From Thermoplasmata archaeon (GTDB lineage: Archaea; Thermoplasmatota; Thermoplasmata; Lutacidiplasmatales; UBA184), in NCBI GenBank assembly GCA_021806135.1, contig JAJZYB010000010.1:1-54584 (forward strand): 54,584 bases of DNA. The letters are read 5' to 3'. The position numbers were made by a program, and so were the translations under genes. This document shows positions 52,779 through 54,584 of this stretch, piece after piece; the stretch's first letter is position 1; each line of letters begins with the position of its first letter. The notes below the pieces were generated by a model. It had not been told where the DNA came from. It saw only the letters and a list, made by a program, of their open reading frames with translations, and ran no database searches.

Positions 52779-53822
52779 ATGCAGAACGAGACCTTCGTGG
52801 GACTGGGGGTACACAGGAACACCGTCGAAGTTTCCGCCATGGGCCCTTGGGGCGAGCGGATCAGCCGGACCGCGTTCGGGCCCCGCGACGCCGAGCTTGT
52901 GGAGGACCTCCAGGGTCTCCCTCCCGGAGCCGAACACGTGCTCCTCGAGGCATGCTCCGGCTGGGAACGCTCTTTGATGCCCCCGTTTCCACCGGGACCG
53001 ATGGGGTCTGGTCTGACCCGAAGAAGACCAAGGCCATCGCCGAGGCCGAGCTCAAGTCGGACAAGGTCGACCCCGAAACCCTGGCCGGGTTGCTGCGCCT
53101 GAACGCCGTCCGGGAGGCCGTTCCCCCCGACGAGGCGACAAGGGTGCTACAACGGCTCGTCCTGGAGCGCCCCTTCTACCTCTCCAAGGAGAAGGCCAAC
53201 CGGTGCCCTGTCTACTCCGTCCTGCTCCGAAAGGGCATTCCGGACGAGGACGGGATCATGATGCGCAGGTGTAAGCGCGAGACCCTGCGCGAGCTGGATC
53301 TCCCCGGGTTGGACCGGGAACTGGAACCCCTCGTGCACCTCGACGAGACGACCAAGGACCTGGACCACATCTCGTTCACGGGAAGTTCGTGAGGTCCAAG
53401 GAGGCCCAATTGCTCGCCACCATTCCCGGTGCGGGGGGGATCACCGCCCTCACCCTGGTCGCCTTCCTCTGTCCCATCGATCAGATCCCACACATCGGCA
53501 AGGTCCATTCCTACTACGGTCTCCGCCCCACCAACTTCCATCGGGAGAGACGGTCCGGCGTGGCAGGCTGGTCCGCAGCTGTAACCACGTCCTCCGGTGG
53601 GTGCTCCCCGAGGCCCCCTGGGGCACGCGTCACTACGAACCCCGGGGGGACGGGGCAAAGGTGGGGAAGTGCTCGGCCCGTCGGAAGGGGGCAGGGCGGA
53701 GCGCCATCGACGCCGCGCACAGGCTCCCGAAGTTCTGCTACGAGGTCCTGAAAGGGGGACCCCCTTACCAACCTCACACTCCGGAACCGGAGGACCGTAA
53801 TGCCACAGCAGCGGGCCCGTGA
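52779..53822 (+). pseudogene. IS110-family transposase, broken by frameshifts
   Basis: Three frames in series read like one IS110 transposase. The start (ATG 52779) gives NETFVGLGVHRNTVEVSAMG, the DEDD-type N-terminal domain, and runs to about 52980. A second frame continues to 53392 (DPKKTKAIAEAELKSDKVDP, helical middle). A third from about 53389 holds the C-terminal domain (LLATIPGAGGITALTLVAFL, YYGLRPTNF), and a fourth frame to 53822 completes it (GAGRSAIDAAHRLPKFCYEVL). Each step is compatible with one lost base, so it is inactive or the sequence carries errors. Terminal repeats were not identified, as expected for IS110. Confidence 0.75.
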
Positions 53823-54226
53823 GGGTGCTGCAGTCAAATGTACGCGGGGCGACGGCTCCGGAGCTCGCGGCCGTCAAGGTCTTCGTGCGTGCCTGACGCA
53901 GATAACTGACTGCGTGCGCGAGCACCGATCGGGAGGAGATCCAGGTAAGCCCCCATCCCCGCTGAGGGGAAGGCCTCCGCACCCCTCCCCTGTCACCACT
54001 CCCTGCGTCCGCCACGCCGCACGCGATCAGGAGGAGACCCTGAGACGTGTCGTTACCTCCCGGTATCGGAAAATGACCCGAACCGGGGGTCGGCGGAAGG
54101 CATATAGCTGACCAGCATGGTCTCGTGTACCCGAACTTCCTGAAAACGATCAATCCCTCGAGGAGAGGCGGTTCATCTTAGGCATCAATACAATACATTC
54201 ATTAGGCACTGTTACTATCCTCCCTC
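53823..54226. other. Stretch between two transposase genes without a supported gene
   Basis: About 400 bases. The first 280 are G+C-rich with no convincing frame; the last 110 are AT-rich (GATCAATCCCTCGAGGAG, then ATCAATACAATACATTC) and probably carry the promoter and left end of the IS element that begins at 54227. Inverted terminal repeats cannot be defined because the right end lies outside the window. Confidence 0.4.
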
Positions 54227-54584
54227 GTGGTCTTCCTCAAGGCCAACCGCAGCGGCGGGCACATCTCTTGGTACCTCGCCCACTCCTACCTCGAAGACGG
54301 CCACATCCGTACCCGGTATCTTCGGGCGCTGGGGCCGCTGAGCGACGCCCAGGTCGTCCAGTACCGTCGTTGGCTCTCCCTCCTCGAGGAAGGCCCCTCG
54401 GCGGTGGCCCAGGCGACCGGGGCCTTCCAGAAGGCCAAGCCGTACGATCAGCGACGTCACGGCGTCCCCGCGCTGACCCACGCCCTCTTCGACAAGCTCG
54501 GGATCTACCGCCTCCTCCTGGAGAGCTTCGCCGGGGTGAAGGACAAGCAGTTCCGTACGAAGCTGGTCGAGACGATGGTGGCCA
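54227..54584 (+). CDS. IS1634-like (IS4-superfamily) transposase, N-terminal part
   Basis: A frame open from GTG 54227 to the window end (119 residues visible). The opening FLKANRSGGHISWYLAHSYLEDGHIRTRYLRALGPL in pieces matches the N-terminus of IS1634/IS1549-type transposases (KxNRSGGHxYWYLVESYREGGKVRQR-like). The catalytic DDE residues would lie beyond the window. It starts just after an AT-rich stretch and lies 400 bases from the broken IS110 gene, so this end of the window is a transposon-rich spot. Confidence 0.7.
   Translation, partial: MVFLKANRSGGHISWYLAHSYLEDGHIRTRYLRALGPLSDAQVVQYRRWLSLLEEGPSAVAQATGAFQKAKPYDQRRHGVPALTHALFDKLGIYRLLLESFAGVKDKQFRTKLVETMVA

Overview
The window reads as a piece of a strongly G+C-rich archaeal chromosome. 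Archaeal markers are ribosomal proteins eS1, uS15 and eL37, an LSm protein beside eL37, a fibrillarin-like rRNA methylase beside unrelated genes, an A-type ATPase operon, and a Met-tRNA with an intron at the classical 37/38 position. Many genes also start 24-31 bases downstream of an AT-rich TATA core with no room for a leader, which fits leaderless archaeal transcription. The gyrA gene narrows the choice to gyrase-bearing euryarchaeal lineages. Together with the uS15-RecJ-like-GyrA arrangement I infer a G+C-rich Thermoplasmatota relative; this placement is inference, not shown directly.

Layout. 1-4.8 kb: a type IV pilus/archaellum-like secretion cluster with two FlaI-type ATPases flanking two FlaJ-type platform proteins. 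4.8-10.2 kb: small metabolic and regulatory genes (hydroxyisobutyrate-dehydrogenase-like enzyme, C39-like peptidase, a Cys-rich protein-PadR-methyltransferase operon, an arginine-deiminase-family enzyme, a ferredoxin). 10.3-13.8 kb: an AAA+ ATPase and von Willebrand A pair. 13.9-16 kb: eS1, a methyltransferase and the intron-containing tRNA-Met. 16-19.4 kb: a poorly coding stretch and a large AAA-TolB/FlgO-like-TPR fusion. 19.5-24.9 kb: GNAT, DUF885 peptidase, zinc-ribbon membrane protein, Rid protein, fibrillarin, a small unknown. 25-26.7 kb: a small accessory island (TIGR04255-type protein, a short partner, a Doc-like Fic protein with an altered active site). 26.9-33 kb: a tightly overlapped operon uS15, RecJ-like, GyrA, zinc ribbon, ArsA-like, unknown. 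33-35.5 kb: folP, a zinc-ribbon membrane protein, LSm, eL37 and a 55-residue membrane peptide. 35.6-44.8 kb: a wHTH-DNA methyltransferase, a possible hemerythrin-like protein, DUF72, aldo/keto reductase, 3-methyladenine glycosylase, an arginase-family enzyme, GNAT and HEAT-repeat proteins. 45-51.7 kb: A-ATPase operon F-A-B-D-(40-residue membrane peptide)-H-I, without C, E or K. 51.8-54.6 kb: a PEP mutase/isocitrate lyase-family gene, a broken IS110-type transposase and the start of an IS1634-like transposase that runs off the window.

The most unusual items are the AAA-TolB-TPR fusion, the uncharacterised 40-residue membrane peptide inside the ATPase operon, the TIGR04255/Doc-like island, the wHTH-methyltransferase fusion, and a set of very regular leaderless promoters, including palindromic TATA elements placed between divergent genes. 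None could be checked by database search here, so novelty is not claimed, only flagged.
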